Notes: generated from the sequence alone by a model not told the origin. Numbered from the stretch's first letter, positions 42,097-52,017 are shown. The stretch is DNA of 64,000 bases from Cryomorphaceae bacterium (GCA_003331265.1 QOPV01000004.1:1-64000); one strand, 5' to 3'. Numbers and translations are program-made.

Positions 42097-42870
42097 TTAT
42101 AGCTTATTATTTAACTTATTTAACCTCAGTTGAGTTAAAACTTTTTTTGTATACATTGGGAAATCTGCATTTAATAACCATCCAAAATATCCAGATTCAT
42201 TTTCTAAAATATAATCTACAGTTTTTCCTTTGTGTTTTCCAAAAGAAAAACATGGAATATCGTCCTCATTATATTTTATGAAACCTGCCAAATCAACATT
42301 TTTTCCTCTTTTTGAAAATTCAGACAAAAAACTAACATCACTTTTTAAATCATCATACTTATCAATTTGTGATTCTAAAACTTCAAAAGTTGCCATAGTA
42401 TCAGCTTTTGAAGAATGGGCATTTTGAAGAGATTTTCCACAATAAAATTGATAAGCAGCGCTCAAGGTTCTTTGTTCCATTTTATGAAAAATAGTCTGAA
42501 CATCTATTGTTAAAATATTTTCTAAACTAAAATCTATTTTTGATCTTAAAAGCTCTTCAGCTAACAATGGAATATCAAACTTATTTGAATTAAATCCTGC
42601 TAAATCACAATTATGAATCATCGCTTTTATATCTGGTGCAATAATCTTAAAATTGGGTTCATTCTTAACAATATCATTTGTAATTCCATGAATATTAGAA
42701 GCTTCAGAGGGAATAGGGATCCCTGGATTTACTAACCAAGTTTTAGATTCTTTATTACCATTTGGAAATACTTTAAGAATTGATATTTCAACAATTCTAT
42801 CTAACGAAACATTAACTCCGGTAGTTTCTAAGTCAAAAAAACATATAGGTTTTGAAATTTTTAAATTCAT
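42097..42870 (-). CDS. DnaQ-like 3'-5' exonuclease
   Basis: ICFFDLETTGVNVSLDRIVEISILKV, NIHGITNDIV, AHSSKADTMATFEVL. Confidence 0.9.
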   Translation of the reverse strand: MNLKISKPICFFDLETTGVNVSLDRIVEISILKVFPNGNKESKTWLVNPGIPIPSEASNIHGITNDIVKNEPNFKIIAPDIKAMIHNCDLAGFNSNKFDIPLLAEELLRSKIDFSLENILTIDVQTIFHKMEQRTLSAAYQFYCGKSLQNAHSSKADTMATFEVLESQIDKYDDLKSDVSFLSEFSKRGKNVDLAGFIKYNEDDIPCFSFGKHKGKTVDYILENESGYFGWLLNADFPMYTKKVLTQLRLNKLNNKL

Positions 42871-42900
42871 TTATTTATATATCATTTGCTGATTTAAAAA

Positions 42901-44166
42901 TTAAATAGACATACTAGACTCCCAGTTCTCAATTAAATCTTTAATTCTTTTTATAAACATTCCTCCCATTGCACCATTAACAATTCTGTGATCAAAACTA
43001 TGAGATAAAATAATTTTGTTTCTAATACCAATAAAATCCCCATGATTAGTTTCAATTACTGAGGGTGACTTTCTAATTGCTCCAAAAGCTAAAATACCTA
43101 CTTGAGGCTGATTAATAATTGGTGTTCCCATTAAGGTTTCAAAAACACCTACATTACTAATAGTATAAGTTCCACCATTTACCTCCTCAGGCTCTAATTG
43201 ACCACTTCTTGACCTAGTAGCTAAATCATTAACTTTTTTTACTAGACCTGTTAAACTTAATTGATCAGCATTCTTAATAACAGGAACTATTAGGCTTCCA
43301 TCTGATAAAGCAGTAGCCATTCCTATATTTATATCTTTTTTCTTAATTACGTTGTATTTATCCAAACTAGAATTTAGAATAGGAAACTCTTTTAAAACTT
43401 GAGCAACTAACATAATAAAAATAGGAGTGAATGTAATCTTTTCACCCTCCCGATCATTGAATATTTTTTTATTCTTTTCTCTCCAATTCCATATTTTAGT
43501 AATATCTGCTTCAATAAAGGCTTGGACATGAGCTGACTCTTTTTGACTATGCATCATATGATCCGAAATCAACTTTTCCATTCTACTCATTTCATAAACA
43601 CCATCAGAATTTTTTTCAACAAAATCAGTTCTATCTATATTCAGAACATTTGATTCATCACCATTTCTTTGAGATAAATAATATAATAAATCATTTTTTG
43701 TAACTCTACCATTTTTTCCAGTACCCTTAATTTTTTCTAAATCTGATTCAATTAATCCTTCTTTTTTTGCAATATTCCTAACTAATGGTGAATAACTTTT
43801 ATTATTTGAATATTCTTTTGGAACTTCTATAATTTTCTTTGCGTTTGAAATTAAAATTTTTGTTTCATCTTTGATAGATTCTGTTTTCTTAGCCTTATCT
43901 AAATTTATTTCTTCCTTTATTAGATTATCGGTTTCAATAATAGCTAATGGGTGTCCAACCTTAACAACATCATTAACTTTACATAATTTTTCAATTAAGA
44001 CTCCGGAAACATCACTTGGCACCTCTGAATCAACTTTATCAGTAGCAATTTCAACAACAAGATCATCAACATTAATTTTATCACCAATGTCTTTTAACCA
44101 ACTAATAACAGTTGCTTCTTCAACACTTTCTCCCATTTTAGGTAATATAAGTTGAACTTTAGACAT
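42901..44166 (-). CDS. Dihydrolipoamide acyltransferase (E2 of 2-oxo acid dehydrogenase complex)
   Basis: Lipoyl domain (EIATDKVDSEVPSDVSG), E3-binding domain, catalytic SHSFDHRIVNGAMGG. Confidence 0.93.
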   Translation of the reverse strand: MSKVQLILPKMGESVEEATVISWLKDIGDKINVDDLVVEIATDKVDSEVPSDVSGVLIEKLCKVNDVVKVGHPLAIIETDNLIKEEINLDKAKKTESIKDETKILISNAKKIIEVPKEYSNNKSYSPLVRNIAKKEGLIESDLEKIKGTGKNGRVTKNDLLYYLSQRNGDESNVLNIDRTDFVEKNSDGVYEMSRMEKLISDHMMHSQKESAHVQAFIEADITKIWNWREKNKKIFNDREGEKITFTPIFIMLVAQVLKEFPILNSSLDKYNVIKKKDINIGMATALSDGSLIVPVIKNADQLSLTGLVKKVNDLATRSRSGQLEPEEVNGGTYTISNVGVFETLMGTPIINQPQVGILAFGAIRKSPSVIETNHGDFIGIRNKIILSHSFDHRIVNGAMGGMFIKRIKDLIENWESSMSI

Positions 44167-44209
44167 TATATTATTTTTTTAATTTTTTATAAAAATATCA
44201 AATAATAAA

Positions 44210-44833
44210 CTAAGAAATATTTTTAATTGAATTTTCAAAAGGAATTCTTTTGATGATACTTCTACCTAAGGTGACTTCATCCGTAAATTCTAACTCGTTT
44301 CCAACAGAAACTCCTCTGGCAATTGTAGTTATTTTAATTTCCGAATCTTCTAGTTGCTTATAAATATAAAAATTAGTTGTATCCCCTTCCATTGTAGCGC
44401 TTAAGGCAAAAATTAGTTCAGAAATGTGATCTGAATTTACTTTTTTAATCAAAGAAGAAATATTTAGTTGATTTGGACCAATTCCCTCAACTGGAGATAT
44501 CTTTCCTCCTAAAACATGATAAATACCATTAAATTGACCTGTACTTTCAATAGCCATAACATCTCGAATATCCTCTACAACACAAATAATTGATTTATTT
44601 CTTTTATTATTTGAACAAATTTCACACAGTTTATTGTCTGAAATATTATGACAACTTTCACATAAAATAACATTATCTATCAATTCAATTAGTGAGCTCG
44701 TTAAATCTTTAGTTTGAGAATTAGGTTGCTGTAATAAAAATAAAACTAAACGCAATGCTGTTCTTTTACCAATTCCAGGTAATTGAGACATTTCACTTAC
44801 TGCGTGCTCAAGTAATTTTGAAGAAAAATTCAT
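44210..44833 (-). CDS. recR: Recombination protein RecR
   Basis: [41 protein letters not shown], toprim [12 protein letters not shown]. Confidence 0.95.
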   Translation of the reverse strand: MNFSSKLLEHAVSEMSQLPGIGKRTALRLVLFLLQQPNSQTKDLTSSLIELIDNVILCESCHNISDNKLCEICSNNKRNKSIICVVEDIRDVMAIESTGQFNGIYHVLGGKISPVEGIGPNQLNISSLIKKVNSDHISELIFALSATMEGDTTNFYIYKQLEDSEIKITTIARGVSVGNELEFTDEVTLGRSIIKRIPFENSIKNIS

Positions 44834-44875
44834 TTTATAAATATACCACTACATTTTATAAGAACCATAAATTAG

Positions 44876-44883
44876 TATATTTG
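44876..44883 (+). promoter_or_regulatory. Possible -7 box (TATATTTG) for the sodium:solute symporter gene
   Basis: Exact TAnnTTTG match 15 nt upstream of ATG; weak -33. Confidence 0.4.
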
Positions 44884-44898
44884 ATTAACGACTTCAAA

Positions 44899-46356
44899 AT
44901 GAGTTCATCAATTATTCTTACGGTCATTTTTCTGTACTTTTTGGGGCTTTTTATTATTTCTAATTTAACAACAGGCAACGACGATAATCAAACTTTTTTT
45001 TCTGCAAATAAAGAATCTCCCTGGTATTTAGTTGCTTTTGGAATGGTAGGAGCATCTCTTTCCGGAATAACTTTTATTTCTGTACCAGGAGACATTGGCT
45101 CTACCCAATTTACGTACTTTCAAGTTGTACTTGGTTATCTGTTTGGATACTTTGTAGTTGCCTTACTTCTATTACCTATTTATTACAAATTAAACCTAAC
45201 TTCTATTTATGAATATTTGAAGGTTCGTTTTGGCAAAGTAAGTCATAAAACCGGAGCATTTTTCTTTTTTCTTTCAAGAATAACAGGAGCATCTTTTAGA
45301 TTGTATTTAGTTGCTATAGTACTACAACAGTTTGTTTTTAATGAATTAAATATTCCATTCGAAATAACTGTTGTACTTTCTGTATTACTTATATGGATAT
45401 ATACATTTAGAGGTGGTATTAAAACAATCGTTTGGACTGATACATTACAAACTAGCTTTATGATCGTTTCAGTTATTTTATCTATTTATTTAATTAATCA
45501 AAGTTTAAACTGGACATTTATTGACTTTATAAATTCTGATGAACTTAAGACTTACTCAAATTTTCTTGTAACTGATAGTTTTTTAGAAAAAAATTATTTT
45601 TTAAAATCTTTTATCGGAGGAATGTTTATTACAATTTGCATGACAGGATTGGATCAAGATATGATGCAGAAAAATCTGACCTGTAAATCATTGAAAGAAG
45701 CTCAAAAAAATATGATTGTTTTTAGTATAGTCTTAGTTGTTGTAACATTCATATTTTTATTATTAGGAGCACTTTTATTCATATATTCAGAAAAATTTGG
45801 CATTATGATTCCTAAACTTAATGGTTCCACTAATACAGATTTATTGTTTCCTGAAATTGCCTTAAATAGTAATCTAGGAAATTTAATAGGGATAACTTTT
45901 TTATTAGGACTAATAGCAGCAGCATATAGTAGCGCAGACAGTGCTTTAACTTCACTAACTACATCATATTGTGTAGATATTATTGATATAAAAGACAAAA
46001 CCCAAGAATACCAAACTAAAATAAGAAAAAGAGCTCATCTGGTTATGAGTTCAATTCTAGTTTTAGTCATAATAATTTTTGATAATTACTTGAACAGGAG
46101 TGTAATTGATGGTCTTTTAGTTTTGGCTGGTTACACTTACGGTCCACTACTTGGATTATTTTCATTTGGTATTTTCACTAATTATAAAGTAAATGATCAA
46201 TATGTTTGGATAGTGACGATTTTTTCAGTCATATTGGTATCCTTTTTAGCTAATTTAGATCCTAGTTATTTAGGTGGGTATAAAATTGGATACGAATTAC
46301 TACCAATTAATGGTTTAATAACTTTTTTAGGATTAATACTGATTCGTAGAAAGTAA
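44899..46356 (+). CDS. Sodium:solute symporter (SSS/SLC5 family)
   Basis: Multi-TM; GMVGASLSGITFISVPGDIG, YKLNLTSIYEYLKVRFG, AAAYSSADSALTSLTTSY; start at 44899 preferred over 44755. Confidence 0.92.
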   Translation: MSSSIILTVIFLYFLGLFIISNLTTGNDDNQTFFSANKESPWYLVAFGMVGASLSGITFISVPGDIGSTQFTYFQVVLGYLFGYFVVALLLLPIYYKLNLTSIYEYLKVRFGKVSHKTGAFFFFLSRITGASFRLYLVAIVLQQFVFNELNIPFEITVVLSVLLIWIYTFRGGIKTIVWTDTLQTSFMIVSVILSIYLINQSLNWTFIDFINSDELKTYSNFLVTDSFLEKNYFLKSFIGGMFITICMTGLDQDMMQKNLTCKSLKEAQKNMIVFSIVLVVVTFIFLLLGALLFIYSEKFGIMIPKLNGSTNTDLLFPEIALNSNLGNLIGITFLLGLIAAAYSSADSALTSLTTSYCVDIIDIKDKTQEYQTKIRKRAHLVMSSILVLVIIIFDNYLNRSVIDGLLVLAGYTYGPLLGLFSFGIFTNYKVNDQYVWIVTIFSVILVSFLANLDPSYLGGYKIGYELLPINGLITFLGLILIRRK

Positions 46357-46695
46357 AACTAAAGTACACGCCTCAATATATTTTATTGAGTTTTTATCCA
46401 AAATTCTATATAAATCAAGGTTTTCGGTTCCAGGATTAAAAATAACTCTTTTGGGTTTTAAGGAAATTATAAAATCATAATATTCTTTTTGTCTAAACTT
46501 GTTTAAGTATAATGTTACGGTGTGAACATTATCTAAATTTATTATTTTATTTTCAATAACAACTTTACCTATTTTTCCAGCTTTAGATCCAAGCGCTGTT
46601 ACTTGAAAATTATTTAGCAATAATTTTTTTACTGCAATATTTGAATATCTATCAGGGTTTAATGAAGCTCCTAACACTAAAGTTTTTTTTACCAT
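46333..46695 (-). CDS. CoA-binding protein (YccU/Rossmann family)
   Basis: KTLVLGASLNPDRYSNIAVKKLLLNNFQVTALGSKAGKIG. Confidence 0.88.
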   Translation of the reverse strand: MVKKTLVLGASLNPDRYSNIAVKKLLLNNFQVTALGSKAGKIGKVVIENKIINLDNVHTVTLYLNKFRQKEYYDFIISLKPKRVIFNPGTENLDLYRILDKNSIKYIEACTLVLLSTNQY

Positions 46696-47696
46696 CTTAT
46701 AATAACAGATCCCCAAGTAAATCCTGCCCCAAAAGCTGCTAACACAACTAAATCATTTTCTTTTATTTTTCCTTGTTCCCAAGCTTCTGTTAATGCAATT
46801 ATTATTGACGCAGCTGTTGTATTCCCATAGCTCATGATATTGTTATAAACTTTATTGTCAGGAAGTTGAAATTTTCTCTGTATAAATTGTGATATACGTA
46901 AATTTGCTTGATGTGGAATTAACATGTCAATATCATCCTTATGTAAATTATTTGCTTCCAAACCCTCAATAATTACCTCTGAAAATCGAGAAACAGCATT
47001 TTTAAAAACGAATTGTCCGTTCATATACGGATAATATGATTGATCCTCAGGATCATTTTCTGCAATTATTTCAGGAACCCAACGGCCAGTGTGTGGTCCA
47101 TCTAACATTAATTCTCTAGCATGTTTACCTTCAGAATGAAGGTGAGATGACAAAACACCTTTACTTTTTTCTTCACATCTCGAAAGAACAGCAGCTCCAG
47201 CACCATCACCGAAAATGACAGTCACCCCTCTACCTCTTGTTGATTTCTCTAAACCACCCGAATGGTTTTCAGATCCGATAACTAAAATATTTTTATACAT
47301 TCCTGTTTTTATAAACTGATCTGCAACAGACAATGAATAAACAAATCCTGAACATTGATTTCTAACATCTAAAGCACCAATTGTGGGGATACCAAGCATA
47401 TCCTGAACACGAACTCCTCCACCTGGAAAATACATATCTGGACTAAGAGTTGCAAAAATGATAAAATCAATTTCTTCCTTTTTAAGGCCCGATCTTTCAA
47501 TTGCTATTTTTGAAGCTTTAACAGCCATTGTTGAAGTTGTATCATCAGTTTTAGGGTCAATCCAACGTCTTTCCTTAATTCCAGTTCTTTCCTGAATCCA
47601 TTCATCGTTAGTATCTAATATTTTAGATAAATCATTATTTGTAACTACATTTTCGGGAAGATAATAACCGAGACCAATTATTTTTGAATTAAACAT
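46689..47696 (-). CDS. fabH: 3-oxoacyl-[ACP] synthase III (FabH-like)
   Basis: SKIIGLGYYLPENVVTNNDL, DEWIQERTGIKERRW, ALDVRNQCSGFVY, LIPHQANLRI. Confidence 0.93.
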   Translation of the reverse strand: MFNSKIIGLGYYLPENVVTNNDLSKILDTNDEWIQERTGIKERRWIDPKTDDTTSTMAVKASKIAIERSGLKKEEIDFIIFATLSPDMYFPGGGVRVQDMLGIPTIGALDVRNQCSGFVYSLSVADQFIKTGMYKNILVIGSENHSGGLEKSTRGRGVTVIFGDGAGAAVLSRCEEKSKGVLSSHLHSEGKHARELMLDGPHTGRWVPEIIAENDPEDQSYYPYMNGQFVFKNAVSRFSEVIIEGLEANNLHKDDIDMLIPHQANLRISQFIQRKFQLPDNKVYNNIMSYGNTTAASIIIALTEAWEQGKIKENDLVVLAAFGAGFTWGSVIIRW

Positions 47697-47774
47697 AATT
47701 TTTTAATTGTTGCTGTTGTATTGCAATTTAAATAAAAAATAAATGATTAGCATAGAGTTAGATTACCTATAACT

Positions 47775-47806
47775 AATGTCAATTTGTCATTGATTAATCT
47801 TTGGTA
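47775..47806 (+). promoter_or_regulatory. Shared chaperone-upstream motif (htpG copy)
   Basis: AATGTCAATTTGTCATT-GATTAA-TCTTTGGTA, 33 nt upstream of the htpG ATG; matches the hsp20 copy. Confidence 0.6.
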
Positions 47807-47839
47807 TATCATTTGATTTCTAAAGGAAAAACAATTATT

Positions 47840-49714
47840 ATGGCAAAAGGTAAAATTAATGTATCAGTTGAAAATATATTTCCGTTAATTAAAAAATTTC
47901 TCTATAGTGATCATGAAATATTTCTTCGCGAATTGATTTCAAATGCTACTGACGCAACATCAAAGCTTAAACACCTGAGTAGTATAGCAGAAAATAAAAT
48001 TAAAATTGATAACCCAATTATTGAAATTAAAGTTGATAAAAAAGGTAAAAAATTACATATTATTGATCAAGGTATTGGAATGACATCTGATGAAGTAAAA
48101 AAATACATTAATCAAGTAGCTTTTTCTGGAGCTGAAGAATTTTTGGAAAAATATAAAGATTCCGCAAAAGATACAGGAATTATTGGTCATTTTGGTCTTG
48201 GTTTCTATTCAGCTTTTATGGTTGCTGAAAAAGTTGAAATAATTACTAAATCTTATAAAAACGAAAATGCCGCCCATTGGATATGCGATGGTTCTCCAGA
48301 ATACTCTCTGTCTAAAAGTAATAAAAAAGATAGAGGAACCGAGATTATTTTACATATAGACAAAGATTCCAAAGAGTTTTTAGAAGAACAAAGGATTAAA
48401 ACTCTTCTTTCAAAATATAATAAGTTTATGCCTGTTCCTATTAAATTTGGAACTAAAGAAATAACTAAAAAAGAAGGTGAGGGTGATAATGAAAAAGAAA
48501 TAAAAGAAACAGTTGATGATATTATTAACAATCCCAATCCAGCATGGACAAAGACTCCCTCAGAACTAGATGAGAATTCTTACAAAGAATTTTATAGAGA
48601 ATTATATCCTATGCAATTTGAAGAACCTCTTTTTAATATCCATTTAAATGTTGATTATCCATTTAATCTTACTGGAATACTATACTTTCCTAAAATTTCA
48701 AATGATATAAATGTTCAAAAAGACAAAATTCAACTTTATCAGAATCAAGTTTTTGTAACCGATAATGTTGAAGGCATTGTTCCTGAATTCTTAACTCTTT
48801 TGAGAGGAGTAATAGATTCTCCTGACATTCCACTAAATGTTTCTAGAAGCTATTTACAGGCTGATGGAGCTGTAAAAAAAATAAGCAATTATATTACCAG
48901 AAAGGTTGGTGACAAATTAAATTCCCTTTTCACTAAAGATCGTAAAGAATTTGAAAAAAAATGGAATGACATAAAAGTTGTAATTGAATATGGGATGCTT
49001 AGTGAGGAAAAGTTTTATGACAAAGCTCAGAAGTTTGCTCTTTACCCTACTGTAAATGAAGAATTCTTAACTTTTGAAGAATTAAAAGAGAAAATTTCTA
49101 AAACACAGACTGACAAAGATGGAAAATTAGTTGTTCTTTACGCTTCAAATAAAAACGAACAACACCCATATATTGAAACTGCCAAAGTAAAAGGATATGA
49201 AGTTTTATTACTTGACTCTCCTATAATTAGTCATCTTATACAAAAGATAGAAACTAGTAATGATAAAATTACATTTTCAAGAGTAGATGCCGATGTGATT
49301 GATAATTTAATTAAAAAAGAGAGTGAAGAAATTTCTAAATTAGATGAAAAACAAAAAGAAAAACTAAAATCAATCATTGAAGAAACTGTTCCAAAAGAAA
49401 AATATACAGTTCAATTAGAAGCGATGGATAGTAATGCTGCACCATTTATAATTACATTTCCAGAATTTATGAGAAGAATGAAAGAAATGCAACAAAGTGG
49501 TGGAAATAGTATGTTTGGCAATATGCCCGAAATGTACAATTTGATTATCAATGTCAATAATCCAATAAACTCAGAAATACTAAATGCTAAGAACAAAGGA
49601 AAAAAAGAAAGGTTAATTAATCAATCTTTAGACCTAGCAAAATTATCTCAAAACTTATTAAAAGGAGAAGATTTAACCTCTTTTATTAAAAGAAGTATAG
49701 ATTTAATTAAATAA
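47840..49714 (+). CDS. htpG: Molecular chaperone HtpG (Hsp90)
   Basis: FLRELISNATDATSKLKHL, DQGIGMTSDEV, GHFGLGFYSAFMVA; start at MAKGKINVSVEN. Confidence 0.96.
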   Translation: MAKGKINVSVENIFPLIKKFLYSDHEIFLRELISNATDATSKLKHLSSIAENKIKIDNPIIEIKVDKKGKKLHIIDQGIGMTSDEVKKYINQVAFSGAEEFLEKYKDSAKDTGIIGHFGLGFYSAFMVAEKVEIITKSYKNENAAHWICDGSPEYSLSKSNKKDRGTEIILHIDKDSKEFLEEQRIKTLLSKYNKFMPVPIKFGTKEITKKEGEGDNEKEIKETVDDIINNPNPAWTKTPSELDENSYKEFYRELYPMQFEEPLFNIHLNVDYPFNLTGILYFPKISNDINVQKDKIQLYQNQVFVTDNVEGIVPEFLTLLRGVIDSPDIPLNVSRSYLQADGAVKKISNYITRKVGDKLNSLFTKDRKEFEKKWNDIKVVIEYGMLSEEKFYDKAQKFALYPTVNEEFLTFEELKEKISKTQTDKDGKLVVLYASNKNEQHPYIETAKVKGYEVLLLDSPIISHLIQKIETSNDKITFSRVDADVIDNLIKKESEEISKLDEKQKEKLKSIIEETVPKEKYTVQLEAMDSNAAPFIITFPEFMRRMKEMQQSGGNSMFGNMPEMYNLIINVNNPINSEILNAKNKGKKERLINQSLDLAKLSQNLLKGEDLTSFIKRSIDLIK

Positions 49715-49718
49715 GTGG

Positions 49719-50069
49719 ATGAAAACTGTAAATGTATATATCATGGGTATAATTTATTTATACCTTGGTATATTACATTTTACTAATACAGAATTTTATT
49801 ACCCTTATATGCCAAAATTTTTACCATTCCATTGGGAGTTAATAATAGCTAGTGGAATTGCCGAAATTATTTTAGGAATCGGAGTACTATTCGAAAGATC
49901 TAGAAATTATAGTTTGTGGGGTATTGTATTAATGCTAATAGCTTTCCTCCCTGTTCATATCAATATGCTTATTCCTGAAAATAGTTTAGGAAATTCACTA
50001 TCTGCACTAATTTTTAGAATTTTTATTCAATTTGTATTAATTTTTTGGGCCTGGAAAAATATTAAATAA
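49719..50069 (+). CDS. DoxX-like small membrane protein
   Basis: Four predicted TM helices; GIIYLYLGILHFTNTEFYYPYMPKFLPFHWELIIASGIAEIILGIGVLFERSR. Confidence 0.75.
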   Translation: MKTVNVYIMGIIYLYLGILHFTNTEFYYPYMPKFLPFHWELIIASGIAEIILGIGVLFERSRNYSLWGIVLMLIAFLPVHINMLIPENSLGNSLSALIFRIFIQFVLIFWAWKNIK

Positions 50070-50127
50070 ATGATTTATTTTTTTGTAAAATAAATTTTAG
50101 CATATTTACAAACCAAATAATTCTACT

Positions 50128-50811
50128 TTGAAGAACTTTTTTTTGTTTTTGACATTTCTGTTTTTTAGTTGCTCAAACTCAAATGAGGAAATGAATATAA
50201 ATCTTTCAATAGATGGGTTCAAAAAAGGAAACGTTTATTTACAAAAAATTCAGGACTCAGCACTTGTAAATATTGATTCTGTTTTTGTTCAAAATGGTAA
50301 CATAATCAAATTAAAACATAAGATTAGTTCTCCTGAAATTTTTTACATAAACTTAGATATATCAAACAGTGAAAAAAGAATAGAATTTTTTGGTGAGAAA
50401 GGGGATATATTAATAAAAACAAATCTTAAAAAATTTAACTCTGAATTTGAAATTACAGGATCATTTAATGATTCCGTTTATCGAAATTATTTGAAAATTA
50501 TCAAACAATTTAACTACAATAGATTAGATTTAATCAAACAATCAATTAATAAATCCCAAAAAAAAGAATTAGATAGTGTAATAGTAATCGAGGAAAAAAT
50601 TGAAAATTTAAATAAAAGACAGTATTTATATAGTTTGAACTTTGCCGTTACTAACAGTAATAGTCACGTATCTCCCCTTATTGCATTAAACGAATTTTCC
50701 AAAAACAAAGTACTGCTAGACACAATAATAAAATCTTTAAATAAAGAAATTTTGATTTCAAAATACGGAAAGAGATTGAAAGCTACTTTAAATAAAATTG
50801 ATGATCTATAA
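50128..50811 (+). CDS. DUF4369-type lipoprotein
   Basis: Lipobox-like MKNFFLFLTFLFFSC; GFKKGNVYLQKIQDSALVNIDSVFVQNG pattern of DUF4369; TTG start. Confidence 0.65.
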   Translation: MKNFFLFLTFLFFSCSNSNEEMNINLSIDGFKKGNVYLQKIQDSALVNIDSVFVQNGNIIKLKHKISSPEIFYINLDISNSEKRIEFFGEKGDILIKTNLKKFNSEFEITGSFNDSVYRNYLKIIKQFNYNRLDLIKQSINKSQKKELDSVIVIEEKIENLNKRQYLYSLNFAVTNSNSHVSPLIALNEFSKNKVLLDTIIKSLNKEILISKYGKRLKATLNKIDDL

Positions 50812-51072
50812 TTTATTAAAGGACTCTACTAAAATATTAGCTTTTTTCGTCAACTCTAAACTAATTTTTTTGTAATGATCTTTTTTGTTTTTGACATCTT
50901 TTTGATGAATTTTTTTTATTAATTCATCAAAAACCTTGAAGCAATTATCGATTAGTTTTTCACTTTTTTTTAAATCTTTATCGGAATTTTCTAATTCCCA
51001 TAAATTAATATTTTGAATAATTTCTCCGATAACATTATTTAAATCTTTCTTTAAGTTTTTTACACTCGCCAT
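50806..51072 (-). CDS. Small conserved hypothetical, probably helical
   Basis: Intact 88-aa ORF in an operon-like position after the QueD-like gene; Lys/Glu/Asp-rich helical pattern. Confidence 0.65.
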   Translation of the reverse strand: MASVKNLKKDLNNVIGEIIQNINLWELENSDKDLKKSEKLIDNCFKVFDELIKKIHQKDVKNKKDHYKKISLELTKKANILVESFNKL

Positions 51073-51082
51073 TTTATATAAT

Positions 51083-51493
51083 TTAATTTCCGTTATATTT
51101 TACAAAATTTCTAGGAGTTTCGTACAAAGTGACTTCTAATTCTTTATCACTATCAATTTTATTTCTTAGAATATTCCATATAAAAATACAAATATTTTCA
51201 GCAGTTGGAACCACATTATTAAAATAATCTATATCTAAATTTAAGTTTTTATGATCCAAAACATCTTCAATTTCACTTTTTATAATATCTTTTAATTCCT
51301 TTAGATCAATAACCATTCCAGTAATAGGATCTACATTTCCAGTAATATCAACAACTAACTCATAATTATGTCCATGAAAATTAGAATTACTACATACACC
51401 AAATACGTCCATATTTTTATCATCACTCCAATCTTGAACAAATAATCTGTGAGCTGCATTAAAATGAGCTTTTCTACTAACTTTTACTTTCAT
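51083..51493 (-). CDS. queD: 6-pyruvoyl-tetrahydropterin synthase / QueD family
   Basis: HFNAAHRLF, FGVCSNSNFHGHNYELVVDI, DLKELKDIIK, LDHKNLN, PTAENICIFIW. Confidence 0.9.
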   Translation of the reverse strand: MKVKVSRKAHFNAAHRLFVQDWSDDKNMDVFGVCSNSNFHGHNYELVVDITGNVDPITGMVIDLKELKDIIKSEIEDVLDHKNLNLDIDYFNNVVPTAENICIFIWNILRNKIDSDKELEVTLYETPRNFVKYNGN

Positions 51494-52005
51494 TTATTAA
51501 AATTTTTATAAAATTTTTCAAAAATTATTTTAAACCAAATTGTATATAAATCTGAATTGGTAATTATATCATTTTTTAAAAAATCTAAATTAACCCATTT
51601 CCAGTCCATAACTTCTAATTTATTAATTGATGGATCATCATTATAATAACCAAATAAAACATGATCAAATTCATGCTCTGTTAAACCGTTATCAAATTTG
51701 GCTCGATAAACAAAGGACAATAAAGAATCTAGTTTAGTTTCAAAACCCATCTCTTCTTTTAATCTTCTAGCGCCAGCATCTAAAACAGACTCTCCGTCTC
51801 TAGGATGACTACAACAAGTATTTGTCCATAAAGCTGGTGAGTGGTATTTACTTAATGCTCTTTGTTGAATTAAAAGTTCGTTATTGTCATTTAAAATAAA
51901 AACAGAAAAAGCTCTATGTAAAACAGCTTTTTTATGAGCTTCAATTTTTTCCATCAAACCAAGTTGATTGTCATGTTTATCAACCAAAATCACCATTTCA
52001 TTCAT
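51490..52005 (-). CDS. idi: Isopentenyl-diphosphate delta-isomerase
   Basis: LHRAFSVFILNDNNELLIQQRALSKYHSPALWTNTCCSHPRDGE. Confidence 0.95.
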   Translation of the reverse strand: MNEMVILVDKHDNQLGLMEKIEAHKKAVLHRAFSVFILNDNNELLIQQRALSKYHSPALWTNTCCSHPRDGESVLDAGARRLKEEMGFETKLDSLLSFVYRAKFDNGLTEHEFDHVLFGYYNDDPSINKLEVMDWKWVNLDFLKNDIITNSDLYTIWFKIIFEKFYKNFNK

Positions 52006-52009
52006 TAAT

Positions 52010-52017
52010 CAAAGTTA
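52010..52017 (-). promoter_or_regulatory. Possible -7 box (TAACTTTG) for idi
   Basis: Exact TAnnTTTG match on minus strand, 4 nt upstream of the idi start. Confidence 0.35.

Noticed and set aside
44755-44898. N-terminal extension of the sodium:solute symporter ORF
   Set aside because: Overlaps recR, lacks membrane-protein character, and a promoter-like box (44876-44883) lies inside it; ATG at 44899 is better.
50073-50095. ATTTATTTT-N5-AAAATAAAT hairpin after the DoxX-like gene
   Set aside because: All-AT 9-bp stem in very AT-rich DNA; too weak to call a terminator.
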